Source: Formosa agariphila KMM 3901
GTDB lineage: Bacteria; Bacteroidota; Bacteroidia; Flavobacteriales; Flavobacteriaceae
DNA length: 64,000 bases
Reading direction: 5' to 3'
NCBI RefSeq assembly: GCF_000723205.1
Contig: NZ_HG315671.1
Coordinates: 2,639,351 to 2,703,350 of the forward strand
Positions 57,135-64,000 of the stretch are shown piece after piece. Positions within the stretch are counted from its first letter, which is position 1. Every line of letters begins with the position of its first letter. Both the position numbers and the translations under genes were made by a program. The notes beneath the pieces are model-generated. The model did not search any database. It was not told where the DNA came from and saw only the letters and a list, made by a program, of their open reading frames with translations.

Positions 57135-57668
57135 ATGAACGCATTAAAAATTATAAATAGTTCGGCCATTTTAATTATTTGTTCCATATTAATTGGAGCA
57201 TTTTATTTTCAATTTGGTTTACATGAAGATCCTTGTCCCTTATGTTTATTACAACGTATAGCCATGATTGCCGTTATATTTGGCCTATGTCTAAACACTT
57301 ATTTCGGATTTAAAGCAGAACATTTTGGAATTATTATTATCTCTGCGTTAATAGGTATTACCATTTCTACACGTCAAGTTCTACTTCATATTTGCCCTGT
57401 TCCAGGCGAAGCTGCTGGGTATGGTTCTCCTATTTTTGGTATGTATTTATACAGTTGGGGTGTTGTTATATTTGCGGCAAGTATTTTAGCTTCGGCTATT
57501 TTATTATTCTTTATTCCTAAGGCGGCAGTAACGAGAACAGACTTGAAAATTTCTCTTTTTGAAAAATCGGCAGTATATCTTGCAGTGCTTTTAATTCTTA
57601 TAAATGTTATTGCAACCTTATTTGAATGCCAATTAGGACCGTGTTGCGATGATGGACCTTGCCTTTAA
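57135..57668 (+). CDS. DsbB family disulfide bond formation protein
   Basis: Membrane protein that reoxidises thiol oxidases with quinone. It has 177 residues with four to five spans. The catalytic CPLC is at 34-37 in HEDPCPLCLLQR. The second periplasmic loop has LLHICPVPG with only one cysteine. The C-terminal tail FECQLGPCCDDGPCL holds several more, which might replace the second redox pair or bind metal. It ends the plus-strand block. Confidence 0.9.
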   Translation: MNALKIINSSAILIICSILIGAFYFQFGLHEDPCPLCLLQRIAMIAVIFGLCLNTYFGFKAEHFGIIIISALIGITISTRQVLLHICPVPGEAAGYGSPIFGMYLYSWGVVIFAASILASAILLFFIPKAAVTRTDLKISLFEKSAVYLAVLLILINVIATLFECQLGPCCDDGPCL

Positions 57669-57688
57669 AGCATAGATTATAACGTTAC

Positions 57689-57746
57689 AAAAAAAAACAT
57701 CAATTCTCAAAGTTAGCCTAATGCCACATAGAATTGATGGTTTTTT
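57689..57746. terminator. Bidirectional terminator between dsbB and the sco gene
   Basis: ATCAATTCT (57699-57707) pairs with AGAATTGAT (57730-57738). The stem is extended by flanking A and T runs on the two sides, so both converging operons get a U-tract. Confidence 0.75.
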
Positions 57747-57770
57747 ATTATAATACAGTCTACTCGTATT

Positions 57771-58388
57771 TTACATTTCGCTAACTGCTTTTTCTATATT
57801 TTCTATAGTTTCATCTGAGTTTACACCCAAACCTTCTTGTTGAAATACAAGTTCTCCGGCCTCATTAAACACACTAATAATATTTGAGTGAGAGAAATCC
57901 ATTGGAGAAATTTCTTTGTATTTTACTGCTAAAACCGCTGCAAATTCACGTGTGTTTTCAACTGAAGACCGTAAAAACATCCAAGGATCTTCGTCCATAA
58001 AATTTTCTTTAGCGAAGGCCTTTAAACGTTCTGGCGTGTCTGTTTCGGGATCAATACTCACAAAAATCATTTTTACTTTGTCTTTTGTGTCTTCTGGTAA
58101 GCGTGTTTCAATATTACGCATATCGGCTACCAATCTCGGACAAGCCGCTTTACAGGTCGTATAGATCATAACCATCACTAGCACATCGCCTTTTAAATCT
58201 TTTAAGTGAATATCTGCTCCGTCTTGATTCGTCCAAGTTGAAGGCAAATTGTAAATAGACATATCGGAAATAGCATCAGAAACCTTTTTAGACGCTGTGG
58301 TTTCCGGTTTTACAGTTTCCTTTGTTTCGTTTTTACATGAAACCAATCCTAAGCACATTAAACTAAAAACTACTATATATTTTTTCAT
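57771..58388 (-). CDS. SCO1/SenC family copper-binding lipoprotein
   Basis: Carries copper or redox-prepares copper sites. Here it is probably for the copper nitrite reductase encoded upstream in the same operon. It has 205 residues with lipoprotein signal CLGLVSCKNET (Cys19). The thioredoxin fold has the copper motif TTCKAACPRL and the distant ligand His in PMDFSHSNIISVFN. SIDPETDTPERLKAFA is also typical. It starts 15 bp after the NirV-like gene stop. Confidence 0.93.
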   Translation of the reverse strand: MKKYIVVFSLMCLGLVSCKNETKETVKPETTASKKVSDAISDMSIYNLPSTWTNQDGADIHLKDLKGDVLVMVMIYTTCKAACPRLVADMRNIETRLPEDTKDKVKMIFVSIDPETDTPERLKAFAKENFMDEDPWMFLRSSVENTREFAAVLAVKYKEISPMDFSHSNIISVFNEAGELVFQQEGLGVNSDETIENIEKAVSEM

Positions 58389-58403
58389 AACATTGTTGTT
58401 TAC

Positions 58404-59183
58404 TTATTCTATAGCGACGTCTTTTACGCATCTAAATCCTAAGTTTTTTATACCATAACGCGCACTTATACTACCACGAAATGCATAGCGCATAAAGGCT
58501 GCGTAATTCATTAAATCTGTTGCGCCAACTGCAGCTGCTCCACAAAACAGATTAGAATCTTTATCTACATCTTTTCTAGATTCACCTGTAATTAATACCG
58601 AATTAAAATCTGAAGTCCACTCCCAAACCAATCCGTGTAAATCGTAAACACCCCAATAATTTTTAGGATTGCGTCCAACTTCGTACGTATTAGTTCTAGG
58701 CGCTTCGTACCAAGATAAAATTTGTTGATTATAAGTTTCCTTAACCCGAGCATCTGCAATGTCTTCATCGGCCATGGCTACATATTCCCATTCGTCTACT
58801 GTTGGTAAACGTTTACCCTGACATTCGCAATACTTTCTAGCAGAAAACCAAGACACATAAGTAATCGGGCTGTTTGGGTTTTCGGAATCATTTAGCTCGG
58901 TATCATTTTTCCAGTTTGTTAAATAGGTGCCATCTACAAACAATTTTTTTGCTTTAGATTTTTGCCATTCTGGATACTTAATTACAAACGCTTGATATTG
59001 CTTATTGGTTACAGGATATTTATCCATAAAAAAATCATTCACCTTAACTACAGCAGAATCTCTACCATAAAGGGGGATATAAGTTCCCCCTTTAATTTCT
59101 GACATCTCTTCGCTGGATTGCGAATACATCGCATTTTGTAATGTGAATGCTATGCAAAACATTAATAATGTTCTAATTAGCAT
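58404..59183 (-). CDS. NirV-like protein with FGE-sulfatase fold
   Basis: An accessory protein of copper nitrite reductase clusters, role not settled. It has 259 residues with a signal peptide ending QNAMYSQ. The fold of formylglycine-generating enzymes is seen in YPVTNKQYQAFVIKYPEW, PITYVSWFSARKYCECQGKRLPTVDEWEYVA, GVYDLHGLVWEWTSDF and LGFRCVKD. The paired active-site cysteines that true FGEs have late in the protein are absent: the matching region reads AFMRYAFRGSISARYGIKN. So it should not be taken as the maturase of the ulvan sulfatases. It lies 17 bp after nirK and 15 bp before the sco gene. Confidence 0.85.
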   Translation of the reverse strand: MLIRTLLMFCIAFTLQNAMYSQSSEEMSEIKGGTYIPLYGRDSAVVKVNDFFMDKYPVTNKQYQAFVIKYPEWQKSKAKKLFVDGTYLTNWKNDTELNDSENPNSPITYVSWFSARKYCECQGKRLPTVDEWEYVAMADEDIADARVKETYNQQILSWYEAPRTNTYEVGRNPKNYWGVYDLHGLVWEWTSDFNSVLITGESRKDVDKDSNLFCGAAAVGATDLMNYAAFMRYAFRGSISARYGIKNLGFRCVKDVAIE

Positions 59184-59200
59184 AACCGTTTTATTTTATA

Positions 59201-60676
59201 TTATTTTTGATTTCTAACTTTATTAACCATTTCTGGAGTAATCACCTTTTTAGAATTCCCCCAACTGTGGTATACATAGGTTAAAACATTTGCAATTTCG
59301 TCTGGTGATAAACTCTGACGCGTCATTACACTATTATATTTTTCACCATTAACAGTAATTTCTCCAGTTAAACCATGTAACACTACGCCAATAGCACGAT
59401 CAACATCAGCATTTAAATAATCTGAATTTGCCAATGGAGGAAATGCTCCAGGAATTCCTTGTCCTTCTGCTTGATGACATGCAAAACATGTTTGTTGATA
59501 CGCTTGCTTTCCAAATTTTAATTGCTCTTCTAACGATTGTGCAGGAATATCTTTTGCTGCAACTTCATCAGATTCTGGCATAGCTTGAATTCCACCTCCT
59601 TCAGGTAAATAGATATCGTCTCTTAACTCTCCGCTATAAATTTTCTTATCTTCTTCACCTTCTACTTTAAGCATTCCTAAAGCACCTTTGTTAAAGGCTC
59701 TAAAAATAGAGTGGTCTACCATAATAAACGTTCCAGGCACATCTACTTTAAACTCAACTATTGAAGCTCCACCAGCAGGAATTAATGTAGTTTGTACATT
59801 ATCGTTAACTAAATCCCCACCTTCTACATGCACTTTATCAAAAATTTCTCCGATTACATGAAAAGAAGACACTAAATTTGGCCCGCCATTTCCAACAAAT
59901 AATCTTACTGTTTCTCCTACATTTGCAGTAATAGCATTATCGCCTGTTAATGCGCCTACTTTACCATTAAAAACAACATAATCTGGTTTTTCATCAATTG
60001 CTTTTTGCATATCGAAAGATTGTAAACCACGATCACCATGCGCTCCTTTGGTATAGAAGTCACCTTGCATAATGTAGTATTCTTTATCTACTGGAGGTAA
60101 TCCGCCTTCTGGCTCAACTAATATAAGTCCGTACATTCCGTTTGCAATATGCATTCCAACAGGAGCCGTTGCACAATGGTAAACATATAAACCTGGGTTT
60201 AACACCTTAAACGAAAACACTTTTTCGTGTCCTGGAGCGACAAAAGAAGATTCTGCACCTCCACCTGGACCGTTTACAGCATGTAAATCGATATTGTGTG
60301 GTAATTTGTTATCTGGATGATTCTTTAAATGAAATTCAACTTCGTCTCCTACGCGCGTTCTTATAAAACTACCTGGCACAGAACCTCCAAAAGTCCAATA
60401 CACATAACTGACACCGTTAAGCATTTCGCCTTCCTCTTCAAGGATTTCCATGTCTACGATTAGTTTTTTGGCTTGACGTCTTCCTACAGGAGTTGGTACA
60501 TGTGGCGGCGCTGTTAATTCGGCTTGCATAACTTGGCTTACCTCAATATCTGCGGTATTCACCTTTTCAGTTTTGTCTTCTTTGTTAGCACAAGATACGA
60601 TGGTAATACACGCCAACGCTATTATGGATTGCCTCCAATAAGAACGTACATTTAGAAAGTTTAGTTTAGTATTCAT
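59201..60676 (-). CDS. nirK: Copper nitrite reductase with C-terminal cytochrome c domain
   Basis: Reduces nitrite to NO in the periplasm. It has 491 residues with a lipoprotein signal [11 protein letters not shown] (Cys29). Two cupredoxin domains carry the copper ligands: [35 protein letters not shown] (type 1 Cys, His, Met), [18 protein letters not shown] and [20 protein letters not shown]. From about residue 385 a class I cytochrome c follows ([22 protein letters not shown], with distal Met near [13 protein letters not shown]), so the electron donor is built in. The operon is nirK-nirV-sco. An operator-like site lies 35 bp before the start. The NO made would be removed by norZ. Confidence 0.95.
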   Translation of the reverse strand: MNTKLNFLNVRSYWRQSIIALACITIVSCANKEDKTEKVNTADIEVSQVMQAELTAPPHVPTPVGRRQAKKLIVDMEILEEEGEMLNGVSYVYWTFGGSVPGSFIRTRVGDEVEFHLKNHPDNKLPHNIDLHAVNGPGGGAESSFVAPGHEKVFSFKVLNPGLYVYHCATAPVGMHIANGMYGLILVEPEGGLPPVDKEYYIMQGDFYTKGAHGDRGLQSFDMQKAIDEKPDYVVFNGKVGALTGDNAITANVGETVRLFVGNGGPNLVSSFHVIGEIFDKVHVEGGDLVNDNVQTTLIPAGGASIVEFKVDVPGTFIMVDHSIFRAFNKGALGMLKVEGEEDKKIYSGELRDDIYLPEGGGIQAMPESDEVAAKDIPAQSLEEQLKFGKQAYQQTCFACHQAEGQGIPGAFPPLANSDYLNADVDRAIGVVLHGLTGEITVNGEKYNSVMTRQSLSPDEIANVLTYVYHSWGNSKKVITPEMVNKVRNQK

Positions 60677-61254
60677 ATTTTCAGTTTTAATTTAAAAGCT
60701 TTAAGATAAAAGATAATTTTGTCCTAATTAGTTTCACAAAAATAAAACTAACAATTATGTTAATATATGATAAATATCAGTTTATAAAAAATTAAGATTC
60801 ATCAACCATGAATATAATTTTATTCATATTCCGTATTAAATTAATTAAAAGTATTGGTATTATACCATTATATAAATATTCATTACTAGTTTAGAATCTT
60901 TAATTCTATAGCATTACTAAAAGCAGGTAAATTATAATATACCGAGTTAAATTGTATTAACAATTTCGAAATAAAATATATAAACACCTAAAAGAACAAG
61001 AGTTAGCAAAGGCAAATAAAACTACTCAATTTTTAGCAGCCCTCTCATATTTATTATCGTAAAAAAAAGAGTGAGAAAACGGAGTTAAAATAGGTGTAAA
61101 AATCGATGCCAATTTTATTAAATAATAACTATGAATTAACGGTATATGTCGCATCCTTAACTAAAAAGAAATAAGGCTTAACATTTGTTAACAAGTTACA
61201 TTTTTAAAACTCATAAATAGTTGTATTTTTACAGCTACTAAAACCAAATTATTA
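60677..61254. other. 578-bp divergent promoter region between nirK and parA
   Basis: It holds the nirK operator candidate at 60712-60731 and, at the right end, the parA promoter area with GTATTTTTACAG (from 61223) about 25 bp before the parA ATG. The middle is AT-rich, with a weak hairpin-like stretch near 61040-61076. No ORF was accepted. Confidence 0.5.
60712..60731 (-). promoter_or_regulatory. Candidate NO-regulon operator before nirK
   Basis: The plus-strand sequence GATAATTTTGTCCTAATTAG is 35 bp before the nirK ATG. The preceding AA makes a 14-bp exact match (AAGATAATTTTGTC) with the rrf2 site at 51665. Its orientation relative to the gene is opposite to that at rrf2 and norZ, acceptable for a partly palindromic site. 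Confidence 0.6.
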
Positions 61255-62019
61255 ATGGGTAAAATCATTGCAATTGCAAATCAAAAAGGGGGTGTTGGAA
61301 AAACAACGACTTCTGTGAATTTAGCAGCCTCGTTAGGGGTGCTTGAAAAGAAAGTATTGCTGATTGACGCCGATCCTCAAGCCAATGCCACTTCTGGATT
61401 AGGTATAGATGTTGAAACTGTAGAAATTGGAACATATCAACTTTTAGAACACACAAATTCTGCTAAGGAGGCAATCTTGAAAACAGAAACGCCCAATTTG
61501 GATATTATTGCATCTCATATAGATTTAGTTGCTATTGAAATTGAGCTTGTAGATAAGGACGATAGAGAATATATGCTAAAGCGTGCATTAGCAGAGATTA
61601 AAGACGATTACGATTTTATAATTATAGATTGTGCGCCATCTTTAGGTCTGTTAACACTTAATGCATTAACAGCTGCAGATGCTGTTATTATTCCTATTCA
61701 GTGCGAATATTTTGCACTTGAAGGTTTAGGAAAATTATTAAACACCGTTAAAAGTGTTCAGAAAATACATAATCCTGATTTAGATATTGAAGGACTTTTA
61801 TTAACGATGTACGATTCGCGTTTAAGACTTTCTAACCAAGTGGTAGAAGAAGTTCAGAAACATTTTAACGACATGGTTTTTAAAACTATTATACAACGAA
61901 ACGTACGTTTAAGTGAAGCTCCTAGTTTTGGTGAAAGCATTATTAATTTTGATGCAAGCAGCAGAGGTGCAATAAACTATTTAAGTTTAGCAAAAGAAGT
62001 AATAAACAAAAACTCCTAG
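61255..62019 (+). CDS. parA: Chromosome partitioning ATPase ParA
   Basis: Walker-type ATPase that moves ParB-parS complexes during chromosome segregation. It has 254 residues: deviant Walker A KGGVGKTT at 10-18, the switch region LLIDADPQANATSGLG, Walker B YDFIIIDCAPSLGLLTLNAL and the typical QRNVRLSEAPSFGESIINFD near the end. parB follows after 8 bp. Confidence 0.97.
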   Translation: MGKIIAIANQKGGVGKTTTSVNLAASLGVLEKKVLLIDADPQANATSGLGIDVETVEIGTYQLLEHTNSAKEAILKTETPNLDIIASHIDLVAIEIELVDKDDREYMLKRALAEIKDDYDFIIIDCAPSLGLLTLNALTAADAVIIPIQCEYFALEGLGKLLNTVKSVQKIHNPDLDIEGLLLTMYDSRLRLSNQVVEEVQKHFNDMVFKTIIQRNVRLSEAPSFGESIINFDASSRGAINYLSLAKEVINKNS

Positions 62020-62027
62020 AAGAGACT

Positions 62028-62942
62028 ATGGCGAAGGCAGTAAGAAAACAAGCATTAGGAAGAGGATTATCTGCATTATTAAAAGACCCTACAAACGATA
62101 TTAATTCCGTTCAGGATAAAAATGCGGATAAAGTTATTGGAAATATTGTAGAGTTAGACTTAAGCGCAATTGAGATGAACCCATTTCAACCGCGTACTAA
62201 CTTTAATGAAGAATCGCTGCGAGAATTAGCATCGTCTATTAAAGAGTTGGGTGTAATTCAGCCCATAACCGTTCGTAAATTAAACTTTAACACTTATCAA
62301 TTAGTATCTGGTGAACGTCGTTTTAGAGCATCAGAATCTTTAGGGTTAAAAACTATCCCAGCTTATATTCGTATTGCGAACGATCAGGAATCTCTAGAAA
62401 TGGCCTTGGTTGAAAATATTCAGCGTCAAGATTTAGACCCTATAGAAATAGCATTATCCTACCAACGTTTAATTGATGAGATTAATTTAACTCAAGAACA
62501 AATGAGCGAACGCGTTGGAAAAAAACGCTCTACTATCGCAAACTATTTACGTCTCTTAAAACTCGATCCAATAATTCAAACAGGAATGCGAGACGGATTT
62601 ATTTCTATGGGACACGGTCGTGCCATTATTAATATTGAAGATCAAAGCACACAACTAGATATCTATACACGCATTTTACAAGATAAAATGTCGGTTAGAG
62701 ATACCGAAACTTTAGTAAGAAACTATAACGAGTCTAAAGCTTTAGAAGACCCTAAGGCCGAAGCTAAAGCAGAACCAGAAACACCCGTTTTTGTAAAAAA
62801 AAGTATTCAAGATTTTTCTGATTATTTCGGACATAAAATAGATATTAAAGTAGCCAAAAACGGTAAAGGAAAAATTACAATTCCTTTTCATTCCGAAGAA
62901 GATTTTAATCGCATAAAAAAACTTGTACAGAGTGCAAAGTAA
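62028..62942 (+). CDS. parB: Chromosome partitioning protein ParB
   Basis: CTP-dependent DNA clamp that loads at parS sites. It has 304 residues: start KQALGRGLSALLKD, the N-terminal ParB domain (MNPFQPRTNFNEESLRELASSI, VSGERRFRASESLG, ALVENIQRQDLDPIEIALSY), the helix-turn-helix (TQEQMSERVGKKRSTIANYLRLL) and a C-terminal dimer part (GKGKITIPFHSEEDFNRIKKLV). No consensus parS was looked for by computation. The next gene overlaps its end. Confidence 0.97.
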   Translation: MAKAVRKQALGRGLSALLKDPTNDINSVQDKNADKVIGNIVELDLSAIEMNPFQPRTNFNEESLRELASSIKELGVIQPITVRKLNFNTYQLVSGERRFRASESLGLKTIPAYIRIANDQESLEMALVENIQRQDLDPIEIALSYQRLIDEINLTQEQMSERVGKKRSTIANYLRLLKLDPIIQTGMRDGFISMGHGRAIINIEDQSTQLDIYTRILQDKMSVRDTETLVRNYNESKALEDPKAEAKAEPETPVFVKKSIQDFSDYFGHKIDIKVAKNGKGKITIPFHSEEDFNRIKKLVQSAK

Positions 62943-63591
62943 ACTTTTTATAATCACCTTACTTTCATTTTTGTTCTGCTTAAATAGCCTTGCGCAAGAA
63001 GACCGTAAAGAAACATCTGCAGACGCTGTAAAAACTGTAGATTCTTTATTGGTGGGTAATACATTGGTAACAACAGAAGCCCAAAACACTCTAAAAGTAA
63101 GTGATACTCTTGCCGTTCAAGAGGCTAAAATAGATTCTAGATTTATAGATCCTTTAGCACCCGCCCGTGCTGCATTTTATTCTGCAATACTGCCAGGTTT
63201 AGGTCAGGCTTACAATAGAAAATATTGGAAAATCCCAATCGTATATGCTGCTATTGGTACAGGTATCTATTTTTATATCGATAATAATAATGCGTATAAC
63301 CGCTATCGTGCTGCCTATAAACGTAGACTAGCAGGATTTACCGACGATGAATATTACGGCCGCGTGTCTGACGATGGTTTAATAAATGCACAAGAACAAT
63401 TGCGTAGTAATAAAGAAATGTCTTTACTTATTACCGTTGGATTATATGTGTTAAACATAGTAGATGCCAACGTCGATGCGCATTTACTACAGTTTAATAT
63501 TGATGATAATCTAACACTTTCGCCGCATTTTAATTACAACGAGATGGAAGACACTACAAATCTCGGACTTACCTTTAACTTTAAATTTTAA
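62923..63591 (+). CDS. DUF5683 domain protein, exported
   Basis: A conserved protein of unknown role found after parAB in flavobacteria. It has 222 residues if started at TTG 62923, overlapping parB by 20 nt; GTG at 62932 is an equally good start (overlap 11 nt). A signal peptide ends at about NSLAQ. The core AFYSAILPGLGQAYNRKYWKIPIVYAAIGTGIYFY is the mark of the family, with one or two membrane spans and a second YVLNIVDANVDAHLLQFN. The overlap suggests coupled translation with parB. Confidence 0.85.
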   Translation: MYRVQSKLFIITLLSFLFCLNSLAQEDRKETSADAVKTVDSLLVGNTLVTTEAQNTLKVSDTLAVQEAKIDSRFIDPLAPARAAFYSAILPGLGQAYNRKYWKIPIVYAAIGTGIYFYIDNNNAYNRYRAAYKRRLAGFTDDEYYGRVSDDGLINAQEQLRSNKEMSLLITVGLYVLNIVDANVDAHLLQFNIDDNLTLSPHFNYNEMEDTTNLGLTFNFKF

Positions 63592-63594
63592 AAC

Positions 63595-64000
63595 ATGAAA
63601 ATTGCATTACTAGGATACGGTAAAATGGGTAAAACCATAGAACAAATTGCCCTTAAACGTGGCCACGAAATAGTAATTAAAGCGAGTATAGAAAATCCTA
63701 ATTACAATATTAAAGATGCAGATATTGCAATCGATTTTAGTATGCCAAATGCCGCTGTAGGTAATATTACCAATTGTTTTAATAACGGTGTGCCAGTAAT
63801 TTCTGGAACAACAGGTTGGTTAGACGATTTTGATAAAGTGACTGATTTATGTAAAGAAAAACAAGGTGCATTTATTTATGCGTCTAACTTTAGTTTAGGT
63901 GTAAATATCTTTTTTGAATTGAATAAAACGCTAGCAAAAATGATGAGCAACCTAGATCAATATAACATTTCTATGGAAGAAGTTCATCATACACAAAAAC
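63595..64000 (+). CDS. dapB: 4-hydroxy-tetrahydrodipicolinate reductase (3' end outside window)
   Basis: Lysine/diaminopimelate pathway enzyme. 135 residues are visible from the ATG at 63595, 3 bp after the previous stop. The nucleotide-binding start MKIALLGYGKMGKTIEQIA, DADIAIDFSMPNAAVGNI, GVPVISGTTGW, FIYASNFSLGVNIFFELNK and EEVHHTQK are all typical of DapB. The gene runs off the right edge. Confidence 0.96.
   Translation, partial: MKIALLGYGKMGKTIEQIALKRGHEIVIKASIENPNYNIKDADIAIDFSMPNAAVGNITNCFNNGVPVISGTTGWLDDFDKVTDLCKEKQGAFIYASNFSLGVNIFFELNKTLAKMMSNLDQYNISMEEVHHTQK

Noticed and set aside
58404-59183. Annotation as sulfatase-modifying enzyme for the ulvan sulfatases
   Set aside because: The active-site cysteines are missing and the gene is within a nirK-sco operon, so the NirV-like call is better.
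1-64000. CRISPR arrays, rRNA genes and insertion sequences
   Set aside because: No regularly spaced repeats, no rRNA-like stretches and no transposase genes were noticed; only the tyrosine recombinase marks mobility.

Overview
The window is low-GC DNA from a marine member of the Bacteroidetes, most likely a Flavobacteriaceae. The evidence is paired SusC/SusD genes, a one-protein hybrid two-component regulator, a type IX secretion C-terminal domain, TAnnTTTG-type promoter boxes and a typical flavobacterial parA-parB-DUF5683-dapB block. Gene content and order of the left two thirds closely resemble what I remember of the ulvan utilization locus (PUL H) of Formosa agariphila KMM 3901. That likeness is from memory and was not checked by a search.

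Positions 1-43904 are one long polysaccharide utilization locus, all on the minus strand. It holds two SusC/SusD pairs, three alpha-L-rhamnosidase modules (GH78, one fused to a sulfatase), two GH3 enzymes, GH43, GH39 and GH105 enzymes, a PL28 ulvan lyase, an oligosaccharide dehydratase-like protein, a further S1 sulfatase, an L-rhamnose mutarotase, a Gfo/Idh/MocA oxidoreductase and several unassigned secreted proteins. Together they fit the breakdown of ulvan (sulfated rhamnose, glucuronic/iduronic acid, xylose): the secreted lyase cuts the chain, SusCD import the pieces, and periplasmic or lipid-anchored sulfatases, the unsaturated uronyl hydrolase, rhamnosidases and xylosidases finish it. 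A hybrid two-component system and a GntR-type repressor close the locus. A 13-bp box (CTATCCTGTTTTA) recurs in front of five of its transcription units.

At 44303-45866 a CTnDOT-like tyrosine recombinase lies next to the 3' end of a tRNA-Pro gene. This looks like the right boundary of an integrated island that contains the whole locus.

From 45958 on, genes are mainly plus strand and housekeeping in character: a PQQ-type sugar dehydrogenase, uridine kinase, a DivIC/FtsB-like division protein and the methylmalonyl-CoA mutase small subunit. The mutase small subunit is followed by an unusual degenerate, split large-subunit relative.

Positions 51723-60676 are a nitric oxide/nitrite block: an NsrR-like Rrf2 regulator, quinol NO reductase, a Ric/ScdA di-iron repair protein without a normal start codon, two frameshifted genes, DUF5993 and DsbB proteins, then SCO1, NirV-like and NirK on the minus strand. 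The same 20-bp operator-like sequence lies about 35 bp before rrf2, norZ and nirK. The window ends with parA, parB, a DUF5683 protein and the start of dapB.
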